From Phenylobacterium deserti (GTDB lineage: Bacteria; Pseudomonadota; Alphaproteobacteria; Caulobacterales; Caulobacteraceae): DNA of 64,000 bases. The DNA is taken from positions 186,001-250,000 of the forward strand of contig NZ_QFYR01000003.1 in NCBI RefSeq assembly GCF_003254705.1, given 5' to 3'. How positions within the stretch are numbered: the first letter of the stretch is position 1; each line of letters begins with the position of its first letter. Shown here in pieces: positions 1 to 9,345 of this stretch. Made by a program: the position numbers and the translations under genes. The notes below the pieces were generated by a model. The model was given only the letters and a program-made list of their open reading frames with translations. It had not been told where the DNA came from and ran no database searches.

Positions 1-2
1 AC

Positions 3-1202
3 GAGGAGGTCGGCCGCGCGCTGGAGCGGCACAATCCCGACGGCGACTACATCTACTCGATCTGCATCTGGGGCGCGGCCAACGTGCGCGCCTGGGCCAA
101 GGACGTCGGCAACATGTCCCGCACCAGCGAGGACATCTCGCCCACCTGGAGCCGGATGCTTCACAACCTCGACAGCGCGGCGCGACGGCCGCTCTACGCT
201 CATCCGGGCTCGTGGAACGACCCGGACATGCTGTTCGTCGGCTCGGGCGAGTTCGACGCCAATCACCTGATCGAGGCGCGCTCCCACTTCAGCCTTTGGG
301 CCATGCTCAACGCGCCCCTGATCATCGGGTACGACCTGCGCAAGGCGACCAAGGCGCAGATGGACATCCTGGGCGCAGAGAAGATCATCGCCCTGAACCA
401 GGATCCGGCCGGCAATCAGGCGGTGCTCGCCTTCGACTCCGACGACGTCAGCATCTTCGTGAAGACCCTGGCGTCAGGCGAAAAGGCGGTCGCGATCCTC
501 AACCGAACCTCGGCGCCAATCGAGGCCATCCTGACCGCGGCTCAGCTGAAGTTCCTCGACAAGGCTGACATCCGCCTCGTGGACGCCTGGACCGGAGAGG
601 CCATCTCCTTCCAGGGCGAGCGCAAGTTCAGCCTCGCGGCGCGCGAGACACGGGTCTTCACCGCCAGCGGCCCGCGCAAACTGGCCGACGGCGCCTATCT
701 GTCCGAGCAGCCGGGGCTGGTGAACCCCGCCGAAGATGGCGTGACCGTGCCGGAGGCCGAGCCCCTGATCCATCGCGCCCTGCTGCCCTGGCGCGGCTCG
801 CGCGGCTCCGGCGAGCCGCCCCGCTACGGCGGTTGGGGTGGGGCTCAGCCCGATCGCACGCCCTACGGCGAGGATCTCGCCATCGGACGCAAGCGCTTCG
901 ACACCGGCATCGGCGTGCTCGCCAACTCGCGCCTGGAAGTTCGCAACAATGGGGCAGGGCGCTTCACCGCCAGCGTCGGCATCGACGACTCGGCGCGTGA
1001 CCGCAGCCAGCCCGTGACCTTCGAAGTCTATGGCGACGGTCGGCTGCTCACCCGCACCGATCCGCTGCGTTATGGGGCGGCGCCCGTCGCCATCTCGGCC
1101 GATGTGAAGGGCGTGCGGGTGGTCGAGCTGGTGGCGCGAACCTCGCCGGACGTGCGTTTCCCGGACCCGGTTGTCTGGGCTGAGGCCGCGCTTCATCGCT
1201 AG
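3..1202 (+). CDS. GH27 alpha-galactosidase with C-terminal NPCBM domain (5' end outside window)
   Basis: The reading frame is open from the first bases of the window and ends at TAG 1200-1202, giving 399 residues of the C-terminal part. The start, the signal peptide and the nucleophile Asp region of the GH27 barrel lie upstream and are not visible. The visible barrel end carries the family blocks WAKDVGN and, near 213-230, WNDPDML, whose Asp is the acid/base in GH27. It is followed by the usual beta-sandwich and then, from about position 690, a block (LLPWRG, YGGWGGAQPDR, GIGVLANS) typical of the NPCBM carbohydrate-binding domain. The predicted role is release of terminal alpha-galactose from galactomannan or galacto-oligosaccharides, probably outside the cytoplasm. 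The two genes downstream are esterases, which fits plant cell-wall polysaccharide use. Family assignment is confident; the substrate is inferred. Confidence 0.9.
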   Translation, partial: EEVGRALERHNPDGDYIYSICIWGAANVRAWAKDVGNMSRTSEDISPTWSRMLHNLDSAARRPLYAHPGSWNDPDMLFVGSGEFDANHLIEARSHFSLWAMLNAPLIIGYDLRKATKAQMDILGAEKIIALNQDPAGNQAVLAFDSDDVSIFVKTLASGEKAVAILNRTSAPIEAILTAAQLKFLDKADIRLVDAWTGEAISFQGERKFSLAARETRVFTASGPRKLADGAYLSEQPGLVNPAEDGVTVPEAEPLIHRALLPWRGSRGSGEPPRYGGWGGAQPDRTPYGEDLAIGRKRFDTGIGVLANSRLEVRNNGAGRFTASVGIDDSARDRSQPVTFEVYGDGRLLTRTDPLRYGAAPVAISADVKGVRVVELVARTSPDVRFPDPVVWAEAALHR

Positions 1203-1357
1203 GGGCCTCGGCGCCTGCTGAATAGTCAGGCTAACCGCTCGCAACTATGCGTCTGGAAGAAGGCCCTTCGCGGCCGCGTCGTCTCGCGACGTGGCTCTGT
1301 GACTGCTGTTCGTCTTTCGCCGAAAGGCTTGAGCGGGAGCGCTTGAACCCCGCTAAT

Positions 1358-1368
1358 TTGTCTGACAA
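1358..1368. promoter_or_regulatory. FadR/GntR-type operator candidate before the carboxylesterase
   Basis: TTGTCTGACAA is a perfect palindrome around a central T and fits the FadR-subfamily GntR operator form TNGTNNNACNA. It lies 87 bp before the esterase ATG. A similar site, TTGTCAGACTA, lies before the arabinofuranosidase operon at 60229. The binding protein is not known; the FadR-type regulator at 61451 is the only candidate in the window. Confidence 0.45.
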
Positions 1369-1454
1369 CTAATTCGCTCTGCGTGCTCAAACAGTCACGC
1401 CTGGCGGGGGTCATGAGCTCTCCCAGACAAACAGAACATAGGGGAGGGCCCGCC

Positions 1455-3131
1455 ATGGCGGAGCAAGATCGGACCGGCGTCAGCCGTCGTGCAGCCTTTG
1501 GATTGGCCGCTGCCGCGGGCGCCGGCCTTGCCGCAGCGGGTTCGGCCAGCGCCTATCCGGCGCAGAACGGCGAGCGCAGCGGACCGCGCGGCGCTTCGAC
1601 CCCGCGTTCCGCGGTGGCTCGCACGCAGTATGGCCTAGTGCGCGGCTACGTCGCTGGCGACGTCTACCAGTTCAAGGGCGTGCCATACGGCGCCGACACA
1701 GGCGGCGCGAACCGCTGGCTGCCGGCCAAGCCGCCCGCCCGTTGGCAAGGCGAGCTGAACGCGCTCGCCTACGGCCCCAACAGCCCTCAGGACCCGCACA
1801 ACTTTCGCGCGGTCGAGCACACCTTTCTCCAGCAGTGGACCGACGGCTACTGGGGCGAGGACATGCTCAAGCTGAACATCTGGACGCCCTCGCTCCAGGG
1901 CAACCGGCCCGTCATGGTCTACTTCCATGGCGGCGGCTTCAGCTTCGGCTCGGCTTATGAGCTGGCCTCGCACGACGGCGCTCAGATGGCCCGCAACCAC
2001 GACGTGGTGCAGATCTCGGTCAATCACCGGCTCAATGTGCTGGGCTTCCTGGATCTCACCGAGGCGGGCGGTTCGGCCTACGAGGAGTCCGTCAACGTCA
2101 GCATGACCGACGCGGTCGCGGCGCTGCGGTGGATCCGCGAGAACATCCAGAACTTCGGCGGCAACCCCGACCGCATCACTATCTACGGCCAGTCCGGCGG
2201 CGGCTCCAAGGTGACCACCCTGCTGGGCATGCCGTCGGCCAAGGGCATGATCCATCGCGCCATCGCCATGTCGGGCGGCGGCGGCAACAGCCCCAGCCTC
2301 GAGCAGTCGCGCGAGTTCTCCCGCCGGGTGCGAGCCGAGCTTGGCGTCGGCAATGACGTGAGCGCCCTTCAGAAGATGGAATGGGCCAAGCTGTTCGCGG
2401 CCGGCAACAAGGTGGCCGCCGAGATCAACGGCCCGCCGCGTCCGAACCTGGGCGGCGGCCCGGCGACCACGGGCACGCCCCGGGTGGGCTGGGGCCCCAC
2501 CGTGGACGGCCGGGTCATCAACGTCCGCTCCTTCCATGACGTGGCGCCCGCCGTTTCCAAGGACGTGCCGGTGATCTTCGGCAACACCAGCGAGGAGGGG
2601 ATGCGCTGGGGCTCGAACCCCACCGAAGCCGAGTGGCGCGCCCAGCTCGCGGAAAGCCTCGGCCCCGCCAAGGCCGACGCCCTGATCGCCTCCATGAAGG
2701 CCGCCCATCCTGAGAAAGCCATCCGGACCCTGTCCTACGGCGTCAGCAGCATGGCCTACCGCAACCGCATCCAGAACATGGTGAAGCTCAAGTACGAGCA
2801 GCGCGGCGCGCCGGTCTACCAGTACCTCTTCCAGTGGCAGACCCCCATGCTCGACGGCCTGCCGGGCGCCTGGCACACGGCCGAGCTCGCCTTCGCCTTC
2901 GACAACGTCCAGCGCTGCGAACAGGCCACCGGCGACACGCCCGAAGCCCGCGCCCTGGCGTCCAAGATGGCCGGCGCCTGGGCCGCCTTCGCTCGCACCG
3001 GCGATCCCAGCCTGCCGAACCTGAAGTGGACCGCCAGCGATCCGGTCCGCTGCCAGACCATGGTCTTCGACAACCGCTGCCGCATGGAAAACGACCCGGA
3101 AGGCGCCTCGCGCCGCATCCTACTCACCTGA
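1455..3131 (+). CDS. Exported type-B carboxylesterase (para-nitrobenzyl esterase family)
   Basis: A 558-residue alpha/beta hydrolase of the carboxylesterase type-B family. The ATG at 1455 is chosen because AGGGGAGG precedes it and because it leaves a short twin-arginine signal (SRRAAFG, then an Ala-rich hydrophobic stretch ending ASA). An upstream ATG at 1383 would add 24 unlikely residues. Visible family marks are the oxyanion block HGGGF, the nucleophile elbow GQSGG with Ser247, an acidic NTSEEG segment and the catalytic His in GAWHTAE. It should hydrolyse carboxylic esters in the periplasm or at the surface. Its neighbours are a GH27 glycosidase and another esterase, so plant-derived esters are plausible substrates, but the sequence does not fix this. 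A palindromic operator lies in its leader. Confidence 0.88.
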   Translation: MAEQDRTGVSRRAAFGLAAAAGAGLAAAGSASAYPAQNGERSGPRGASTPRSAVARTQYGLVRGYVAGDVYQFKGVPYGADTGGANRWLPAKPPARWQGELNALAYGPNSPQDPHNFRAVEHTFLQQWTDGYWGEDMLKLNIWTPSLQGNRPVMVYFHGGGFSFGSAYELASHDGAQMARNHDVVQISVNHRLNVLGFLDLTEAGGSAYEESVNVSMTDAVAALRWIRENIQNFGGNPDRITIYGQSGGGSKVTTLLGMPSAKGMIHRAIAMSGGGGNSPSLEQSREFSRRVRAELGVGNDVSALQKMEWAKLFAAGNKVAAEINGPPRPNLGGGPATTGTPRVGWGPTVDGRVINVRSFHDVAPAVSKDVPVIFGNTSEEGMRWGSNPTEAEWRAQLAESLGPAKADALIASMKAAHPEKAIRTLSYGVSSMAYRNRIQNMVKLKYEQRGAPVYQYLFQWQTPMLDGLPGAWHTAELAFAFDNVQRCEQATGDTPEARALASKMAGAWAAFARTGDPSLPNLKWTASDPVRCQTMVFDNRCRMENDPEGASRRILLT

Positions 3132-3173
3132 TTTCATTCGGCAATTTACGATACATCTGTCCGGGAGGACTGT

Positions 3174-4109
3174 ATGACGCAAACAGCTATCGGTAAGCTT
3201 CTCCGCACCATCAGCTTCGTCGCCGCCATCGCCGTCGCCGCCCCGGCGCTGGCCCAGTCGGACAAGATGACCCCCATCGCGATCCCGGCCCAGCCGAACG
3301 CGATCGTGCTCGGCACCGGCCCCCTGCCGGGCGCCAAGGCGCCCGAGTCATGGCACAGCCAGTACGGCAGCGTCTTCGCCCGCAACGTCACCGTCGCCAC
3401 CCTGACGCCGTTCCTGCCGGATCCGGCCAAGGCCACCGGCGCGGCCGTCGTCGTCGCCCCCGGCGGCGGCTTCCGCACCCTGTCCATGGAGAACGAAGGC
3501 TGGGACGTCGCCCGCGCCCTGGCCGACCGCGGCGTCGCCGCCTTCGTGCTGAAGTACCGCCTCAACCAGACCCCGGCCGACATGGCCGGCTTCGAACGCT
3601 CGATGACCGAGATGTTCAGCGCCGCGGCCCGCCCGCCGCGCGCCAGCCCAGAAGCCGCCATGGCGGGTCTCGCGCCGCAGATCGCCGACGCCCGCGCCGC
3701 TTTCGCGCTGATCCGCAAGCGCTCCGCCGAATGGCGGGTGGACCCTGACCGGGTCGGCATGATCGGCTTCTCCGCGGGGGCCATGCTCACCATGGCCACG
3801 ACCCTGGCGGGCGAGGACGCCAAGCCGGCCTTCATCGGCAACATCTACGGCCCGCTGACCGCTATGCCGGCCCCGGCCGACGCCCCGCCGATGTTCGTCG
3901 CGCTGGCCGCAGACGACCCGCTGTTCGGCAGCCCGCAGTACGGCCTGATCGACGCCTGGCGCACCGCCAAGCGTCCGGTGGAGTTCCACCTCTACGAACA
4001 GGGCGGCCACGGCTTCGGCATGTACCCGAAGGAGACCACCAGCACCGGGTGGTTCGAAGCCTACGTCCGCTGGCTGGGCATGCACGGCCTTTTGAAGCGC
4101 AAGGCCTAG
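3174..4109 (+). CDS. Secreted alpha/beta hydrolase, acetylxylan-esterase-like
   Basis: 311 residues with a Sec signal (hydrophobic core after KLLRT, ending APALAQ) and a good ribosome site GGGAGGA before ATG 3174. The fold markers are the oxyanion loop APGGGF, the nucleophile GFSAGA with Ser200 and the catalytic His279 in GGHGFGM. This pattern is that of the BD-FAE/acetylxylan-esterase-like hydrolases that remove acetyl or similar groups from plant polysaccharides. It follows the carboxylesterase by 42 bp on the same strand, so co-transcription is likely, and a strong terminator hairpin closes the unit. The exact acyl substrate is not deducible from sequence. Confidence 0.82.
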   Translation: MTQTAIGKLLRTISFVAAIAVAAPALAQSDKMTPIAIPAQPNAIVLGTGPLPGAKAPESWHSQYGSVFARNVTVATLTPFLPDPAKATGAAVVVAPGGGFRTLSMENEGWDVARALADRGVAAFVLKYRLNQTPADMAGFERSMTEMFSAAARPPRASPEAAMAGLAPQIADARAAFALIRKRSAEWRVDPDRVGMIGFSAGAMLTMATTLAGEDAKPAFIGNIYGPLTAMPAPADAPPMFVALAADDPLFGSPQYGLIDAWRTAKRPVEFHLYEQGGHGFGMYPKETTSTGWFEAYVRWLGMHGLLKRKA

Positions 4110-4137
4110 CCTCCACCGAACAAGCCGCTCGATAGCA

Positions 4138-4169
4138 GCCCCCGCGCGCCAGCCGTGCGGGGGCGTTTT
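4138..4169 (+). terminator. Rho-independent terminator after the esterase pair
   Basis: An 8-bp stem GCCCCCGC/GCGGGGGC with an 11-16 nt loop is followed by GTTTTC. It begins 29 bp after the hydrolase stop codon. Confidence 0.8.
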
Positions 4170-4304
4170 CATGTCTGCGACGCGCCGGCCCCGTCGTCGA
4201 GCCCCCCGGGCCCACCATTAAGATTGTGTCACACAGCGCCACTATGAGGGCGGCGGGCCGCGTGGTGCTTGCTTCGCGGCGGCTGGAAAAAAGAGGGGCC
4301 ACCC

Positions 4305-5849
4305 GTGAAGCTGTCAAAGAACCTGCTTGTCGTTGGTTGTGCTGCGCTGGCGCTCGCCGGGTGCGGAGCCGATGACATCTCCTCGCCGGGCACGGGGGGC
4401 AACGTCACCATCAACAATCCCGCCCCGACTACGCCGACCACGCCGACAACGCCCTCGAACGGCAACGTCACGCCGGCTTCTGGTTGCCCCACCATCGCCG
4501 ACCCGCAAGGCCTGACGGACGCGGGTACCATCACGGGCCCTACCGGCACCTGGCGCGTCTGCAGCCTGCCGAGCCGGATCAACCGCTCGATCACCCTGAC
4601 GAAAGTTCCTGGCCTGCTGTACCAGCTGCCGGGCCGCGTGGACGTGGGCACGGACGGCGGCTTCACCGCGACCTCCGCCGACAGCAACGTCACGCTGACG
4701 ATCGAGCCGGGCGTCATCCTCTTCGGCGGCTCGGGCGTGTCCTGGCTGGCCGTCAACCGTGGCAACAAGATCAACGCGGTGGGCACCGCAACCCGTCCGA
4801 TCATTTTCACCAGCCGTGACAACGTGCTTGGCCTCAACACCGACACCTCGCAAGGCCAGTGGGGCGGCGTGGTGCTGATGGGCCGCGCCCGCATCACCGA
4901 CTGCACCACCGGTTCCGTGGCTGCCGGCACCTGCGAGCGTCAGACGGAAGGCGCGGCTGATCCGGCACGCTTCGGCGGCGCCAACGACGCCGACAGCAGC
5001 GGCCGCATGTCCTACGTGCAGATCCGCTACTCGGGCTACGTGCTCGGCGCCAACGTCGAGCTCCAGTCGCTCACCACCGAAGGCGTTGGCTCGGGCACCG
5101 TGCTCGACCACATCATGAGCTTCAACAGCTCGGACGACGGCTCCGAACACTTCGGCGGCTCGCCCAACATGAAGTACTACGTCGCGGTTGGCTCCGACGA
5201 CGACAGCCTCGACGTCGACACTGGCGCCCAAGGCAACTTCCAGTACGGCCTGATCGTCCAGCGCCCCGGCGCCGGCGACGCCCTCCTGGAAATCGACAGC
5301 AACGGCTTCGAGGGCGACACCCCGCGCACCAAGCTGCAGATCTCGAACTTCACGATGGTTCAGCCGCAGGTGAGCAGCAACAACGAGGCCAACGACCAGG
5401 CTTCGATCCTGCTGCGCGGCAACTCCGACACTACCCTGGTCAACAGCATCGTGGTCTCGCCGAACAACGAGTGCCTGCGCATGAACGGTTCGGGCGCCAC
5501 GCCCGCGACCCTGACTGCCCGCTCGGTGGTCCTGAGCTGCAACGCGACGCGCTACCTCGGCACGGGAAGCTACACCGCCGCCCAGGTGGCCACGCAATTC
5601 GGCGGCACGGCCAACAACAACAACGAAGCCTTCATGGCGACCCTGACCAACGTGTTCGTCAACGGCGCCAACGAGTCGGCCGTGCCCGCCTTCTCGGTGG
5701 CCGGCCTCGGCGCCGCCTTCACCGCCACGACCTACATCGGTGCGGTCCAGGGCAGCGGCGACACCTGGTACGCCGGTTGGACCTGCAACAGCGCCACGGC
5801 GAACTTCGGCTCCAGCAGCACCGCCTGCACCTCGCTGCCGACCAACTAA
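4305..5849 (+). CDS. Exported lipoprotein, possible beta-helix, partner of the downstream TBDR
   Basis: 514 residues from a GTG start at 4305, preceded by GAGGGG. An ATG at 4269 exists but would put 12 residues before the signal. The N terminus is a lipoprotein signal with lipobox ALAGC, followed by a Thr/Pro-rich linker (TPTTPTTP). The rest is rich in Asn, Gly, Ser and Thr with repeated short strands, plus an acidic segment SDDDSLDVDTGAQGN that could bind Ca2+ or ligand; a right-handed beta-helix is likely. Four cysteines are spread along the mature part. No catalytic motif is recognisable. It is separated from the TBDR at 5933 only by a hairpin, and such lipoproteins commonly sit next to TBDRs in Caulobacterales, so a surface-exposed ligand-capture role is a reasonable inference, not a demonstrated one. 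Confidence 0.7.
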   Translation: MKLSKNLLVVGCAALALAGCGADDISSPGTGGNVTINNPAPTTPTTPTTPSNGNVTPASGCPTIADPQGLTDAGTITGPTGTWRVCSLPSRINRSITLTKVPGLLYQLPGRVDVGTDGGFTATSADSNVTLTIEPGVILFGGSGVSWLAVNRGNKINAVGTATRPIIFTSRDNVLGLNTDTSQGQWGGVVLMGRARITDCTTGSVAAGTCERQTEGAADPARFGGANDADSSGRMSYVQIRYSGYVLGANVELQSLTTEGVGSGTVLDHIMSFNSSDDGSEHFGGSPNMKYYVAVGSDDDSLDVDTGAQGNFQYGLIVQRPGAGDALLEIDSNGFEGDTPRTKLQISNFTMVQPQVSSNNEANDQASILLRGNSDTTLVNSIVVSPNNECLRMNGSGATPATLTARSVVLSCNATRYLGTGSYTAAQVATQFGGTANNNNEAFMATLTNVFVNGANESAVPAFSVAGLGAAFTATTYIGAVQGSGDTWYAGWTCNSATANFGSSSTACTSLPTN

Positions 5850-5876
5850 GCGGCCGTCAGGCTCTAATTCGAAGGA

Positions 5877-5907
5877 GGGGGCGGCCGGGTACGGCGGCCC
5901 CCTTTTT
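5877..5907 (+). terminator. Terminator or attenuator hairpin between lipoprotein and TBDR
   Basis: GGGGGC pairs with GCCCCC, extended by four further pairs inside one G-G mismatch, closed by a GGTA loop and followed by TTTTT. It lies 28 bp after the lipoprotein stop and 26 bp before the TBDR start, so it probably lowers read-through into the receptor gene. Confidence 0.8.
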
Positions 5908-5932
5908 ACCAGCTAATATTTGGGGATCGACG

Positions 5933-8620
5933 ATGATCACGCGGCGGCTCGCTTCGGTTTTGCTGCTTTCAACGGCGCTGTCTGCGCCGGCTTTTGCTCA
6001 TGCGGCCGCCCTGCAGAGCGACTCGGTGACGCCGCAGGGCGCTGCGTCGACAGGCTCCCTGGCTTCGAATGTGAGCGCCGATGCGCCGGCCACGGCGACG
6101 GACCAGGAACAGGCTGAAGTCTCCATTCCCGGGGTCTCGGAACTGGTGGTCACCGGCCGTCGCAACATCGAACAATCGGCGTCGCAGGTCGTGTCGGTGC
6201 TCTCGACCGAGCAGATCGCCCGCAGCGGTGAGGGCAACATCGCCGGCGCGCTGACGCGGGTGACCGGTCTGAGCCTCGTGGGCAGCGGATATGTCTATGT
6301 CCGTGGCCTCGGCGACCGCTACTCGCTCGCCCTTCTGAACGGCTCGCCGCTGCCGAGCCCCGAGCCTCTGCGCCGCGTGGTGCCGCTCGACCTGTTCCCC
6401 ACGAGCATCGTCTCATCCGCTCTCGTGCAGAAGAGCTATTCCGTGAACTTCCCCGGCGAGTTCGGCGGCGGCGTGATCAACCTGACCACCCGGTCAGCGC
6501 CCCAGGAGGGCTTCCTCACGCTTGGCGCTTCGATCTCCGGCGACAGCGAAACCACCCTCGGGACGGGCTATTCCTACTATGGCAGCCGCACCGACTGGAC
6601 CGGCTATGACAACGGCCAGCGCGACATTCCAGCGGCGCTCAGCAACTTCCTGAGCAGCGGCGAGCGGATCAGCTCTGGCCAGGTGAACACGGGCGCGATC
6701 GCCAGCGAGCTGGTCAACGCGCGCAACAGTCTGGTGCAACGCATCGGCGACGTCCAAGCGAACTTCTCGACCAACCTCGCCGCCGGCAAGTCGTTTGAAC
6801 TGGGCGACTACACGCTGGGCCTTATCGCTGGTGGCGGCTACAGCAATCGTTGGGTTACCCGCGACGCGACCAACCAGACCTCGCTGCAGGGCGATCTGTC
6901 GGACCTGGAGTCCAACTTCCGCCGCGTCACGACCCAGAACCGCCTCGTCACCAATGGGCTTCTCGGCTTGGCGCTGCAATTCGGCGACAACACGGTGCGG
7001 TGGACCAACGTCTACATCCACGACACCATCAAGCACACGCGCCTGAGCCTCGGTAACCGCAACGGCACTCAGGTCGACTACATGGAGCAGGACACCGCCT
7101 GGTACGAGCGTCAGCTCATCGACACCCAGGTGGTGGGCGAGTTCCGTCCTGCGGAGAACCTCAGCGTCGACGTCCGCGGCAGCTACGCGGAAACCAAGCG
7201 GGAGTCGCCCTTCGAGCTCGCGCTCGAATACGTGCGGACCAACGTCGCCGCCGATCCCTATGGCCAGTATTTCGTCAACCGCCTCAACGCCAATGCCGGC
7301 GACGCGACCATTAGCTTCTCGGACCTGAACGAGCGGCTTTGGTCCGGCGGCCTTGACGCCACCTACCGCATCTTCTCAGAGCTGTCGGTAACAGCCGGCT
7401 ACGCTTACTCCGACACGCGACGGACGAGTTCGCGGCGCGACTTCCAGTTCCAGGCGCCCAGCACGTTCCCACGCGGCGTGGATATGTTCCGCCCCGACTA
7501 CCTCCTGCAGCCTTCGGTGATCAGCGCCTACGGCGTCTCGCTGGTGGAGACCAACGAAGGCAACCCGGCGTTCCTGGCGACCCTGAAGAACCACGCAGGC
7601 TACCTGAAAGCTAACGGCCAGATCACCGACGACCTGAACTTCGACATCGGGGTGCGATACGAGAGCGCACAGCAGCAGGTCTCCCCGATCCGGGTGTTCA
7701 ACACGCCGGGCGCCTCGCTCGCCGAGACTGACCTGGACAACGACTACGTCCTCCCGGCGGCGACCCTGACGTGGGACTTCCACCAGGACATGCAGCTGCG
7801 GCTGAACGGCTCCAAAACGCTGGCTCGTCCCCAGTTCCGCGAGCTGATCTACCAGTTCTACTTCGACCCGGACAGCAACCGCATGTACCGCGGCAACCCG
7901 CTGCTCGTGGACAGCGAGCTGACGAACGCGGAGGCGCGCTGGGAGTGGTACTTTGGCGCGAACCAGCACCTTTCGGCCGCCGCCTTCTACAAGAAGATTG
8001 AAAACCCGATCGAAGCCTTCGTTTCGGGTGAAAGCCTCACCACCAGCTTCGCCAACGCACCGCAGGCCGAACTCTACGGCTTCGAAGTAGAGGCCGAGAA
8101 GCGCTTCGATCTCTCGGGGTGGAGCAATCCGTTCATGGCCAGCCGCCGACTCGTCCTGCGCGGCAACTACACCTTCTCCGACTCCAGCCTGAAGGTCTCG
8201 GAAGGCGATCAGGTCGCGGTGTTCGCCTCGAGCTCGACCCGCGCGGCCGACTACTTCCGGGATGGCGCCCCGATGACGGGGCAGTCCGACCACCTGGTCA
8301 ACCTGGAGATCGGCCTCGAGAACCCCGAGAGGCTGTCGCAACAGACGCTTCTGATCAACTACGCCAGCGAGCGGGTGACCAGCCGAGGCCTCGCCAACAG
8401 CGGCCAGCCGGACGTGTTCGAAAAGCCGGGCGTGCGCATCGACTTCGTAGCTCGCGAAGGCGTTCAGGTAGGCAACCACGAGGTCGAGCTGAAGCTCGAA
8501 GCCCGCAACCTGACCGGCCGCAAGTACGAGGAATTCCAGCAGTCCGGCGATAACCGCGTGGACATCAATACGTACACGCTGGGTCGCTTCGTCGCGCTGT
8601 CGGCGTCGATCCGGTTCTAA
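5933..8620 (+). CDS. TonB-dependent outer-membrane receptor
   Basis: 895 residues from ATG 5933, with GGGGA just upstream, a signal peptide (LLLSTALSAPAFAHA) and an Ala/Thr-rich spacer. A TonB-box-like ELVVTGRR precedes the plug domain. Plug marks include VRGLGDRYS, LNGSPLPSPEP and the end-of-plug segment GGVINLTTR. The long C-terminal part alternates hydrophobic strands and ends in SASIRF, the aromatic terminus of an outer-membrane barrel. TBDRs import bulky ligands using TonB energy. Ligand specificity cannot be read from the sequence; the paired upstream lipoprotein suggests a captured macromolecule or metal complex. The frame stays open far upstream of the true start, but only the 5933 start gives a signal peptide. 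Confidence 0.9.
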   Translation: MITRRLASVLLLSTALSAPAFAHAAALQSDSVTPQGAASTGSLASNVSADAPATATDQEQAEVSIPGVSELVVTGRRNIEQSASQVVSVLSTEQIARSGEGNIAGALTRVTGLSLVGSGYVYVRGLGDRYSLALLNGSPLPSPEPLRRVVPLDLFPTSIVSSALVQKSYSVNFPGEFGGGVINLTTRSAPQEGFLTLGASISGDSETTLGTGYSYYGSRTDWTGYDNGQRDIPAALSNFLSSGERISSGQVNTGAIASELVNARNSLVQRIGDVQANFSTNLAAGKSFELGDYTLGLIAGGGYSNRWVTRDATNQTSLQGDLSDLESNFRRVTTQNRLVTNGLLGLALQFGDNTVRWTNVYIHDTIKHTRLSLGNRNGTQVDYMEQDTAWYERQLIDTQVVGEFRPAENLSVDVRGSYAETKRESPFELALEYVRTNVAADPYGQYFVNRLNANAGDATISFSDLNERLWSGGLDATYRIFSELSVTAGYAYSDTRRTSSRRDFQFQAPSTFPRGVDMFRPDYLLQPSVISAYGVSLVETNEGNPAFLATLKNHAGYLKANGQITDDLNFDIGVRYESAQQQVSPIRVFNTPGASLAETDLDNDYVLPAATLTWDFHQDMQLRLNGSKTLARPQFRELIYQFYFDPDSNRMYRGNPLLVDSELTNAEARWEWYFGANQHLSAAAFYKKIENPIEAFVSGESLTTSFANAPQAELYGFEVEAEKRFDLSGWSNPFMASRRLVLRGNYTFSDSSLKVSEGDQVAVFASSSTRAADYFRDGAPMTGQSDHLVNLEIGLENPERLSQQTLLINYASERVTSRGLANSGQPDVFEKPGVRIDFVAREGVQVGNHEVELKLEARNLTGRKYEEFQQSGDNRVDINTYTLGRFVALSASIRF

Positions 8621-8631
8621 GTCGCGTAAGG

Positions 8632-8658
8632 GGAGGGCGGGCCCTTTGCCCGTCCTCC
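8632..8658 (+). terminator. Hairpin after the TBDR gene
   Basis: An 11-bp stem (GGAGGGCGGGC against GCCCGTCCTCC, one G-U pair) with a 5-nt loop begins 12 bp after the stop. There is no T-run, so it may be an RNA-end stabiliser or a weak terminator. Confidence 0.5.
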
Positions 8659-8754
8659 GCCCCAGCTTGACTGTTCGTAGGCTGAGCGATTTTCCGAGCT
8701 TCAGCACAAAAGTGTCACGCAAAATGCGTATGCATCGCCCCCAAGGAGTGGGGG

Positions 8755-9342
8755 ATGTTCTGCAGGTCCAAGACGGCGATCACGACGCTCGGCGCATGCC
8801 TCCTGCTGTCGCCCGGCCTCGCCTGCGCCGACGTCATTCAGACCGGTTCGAACGGCTTTAGCTGGGTCGCCGGAGGTCCCGCTGAGCCTTCCGCTGAGCC
8901 CGCTCAGTCGCCGACGGCGGAGCCAGCGTACACTCAAGCGGCGAGCGAGGCTGGCCCTGCCGTATGGCGGGCTCAAGTGAGCGCTCTTGCCGCCAAGTAC
9001 GACATCAGTCCTGCGCTGCTAGAAGCTGTCGTCTGGCAGGAGAGCCGCTGGCGGCAGGCCGCCACCTCACGGGCCGGCGCGCACGGGTTGGCGCAACTGA
9101 TGCCGGGCACCGCGCGCGACCTTGGCGTCGACCGTGCGGATCCGATGGCCAACCTGGAGGGCGGCGCCCGCTACCTCCGCATGCAACTCGATCTCTTCGG
9201 CGGCGACGTAGAGAAGGCGCTGGCCGCCTACAACGCCGGTCCCGCCCGGGTTCGCCGCGCCGGCGGCGTGCCGCAGATCCCCGAAACCCAAGCCTACGTC
9301 GCCGCGATCATGGCGCGCCTGACCGACCGCGTCCGGAGATAG
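8755..9342 (+). CDS. virB1: VirB1-like lytic transglycosylase (SLT domain)
   Basis: 195 residues with AAGGAG before ATG 8755 and a signal peptide (LGACLLLSPGLACA). A Pro/Ala/Glu-rich spacer leads to a goose-type SLT domain from about residue 75. Motifs are the catalytic Glu in VVWQESRW, then GLAQLMPGTA, GARYLR and AAYNAGP. It cleaves peptidoglycan strands so that the secretion channel can be assembled. It is the first gene of a tight virB operon: the next ATG is 3 bp after its stop. Position and domain agree with VirB1, although stand-alone SLT proteins look alike. Confidence 0.88.
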   Translation: MFCRSKTAITTLGACLLLSPGLACADVIQTGSNGFSWVAGGPAEPSAEPAQSPTAEPAYTQAASEAGPAVWRAQVSALAAKYDISPALLEAVVWQESRWRQAATSRAGAHGLAQLMPGTARDLGVDRADPMANLEGGARYLRMQLDLFGGDVEKALAAYNAGPARVRRAGGVPQIPETQAYVAAIMARLTDRVRR

Positions 9343-9345
9343 TGA

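Noticed and set aside
4225..4245. Possible PhoB-like half-sites (TGTGTCACA and neighbours) before the lipoprotein gene
   Set aside because: Only partial similarity to a Pho box with no second half-site at 11-bp spacing. The TGTG-T-CACA palindrome may be an operator, but nothing identifies the protein.
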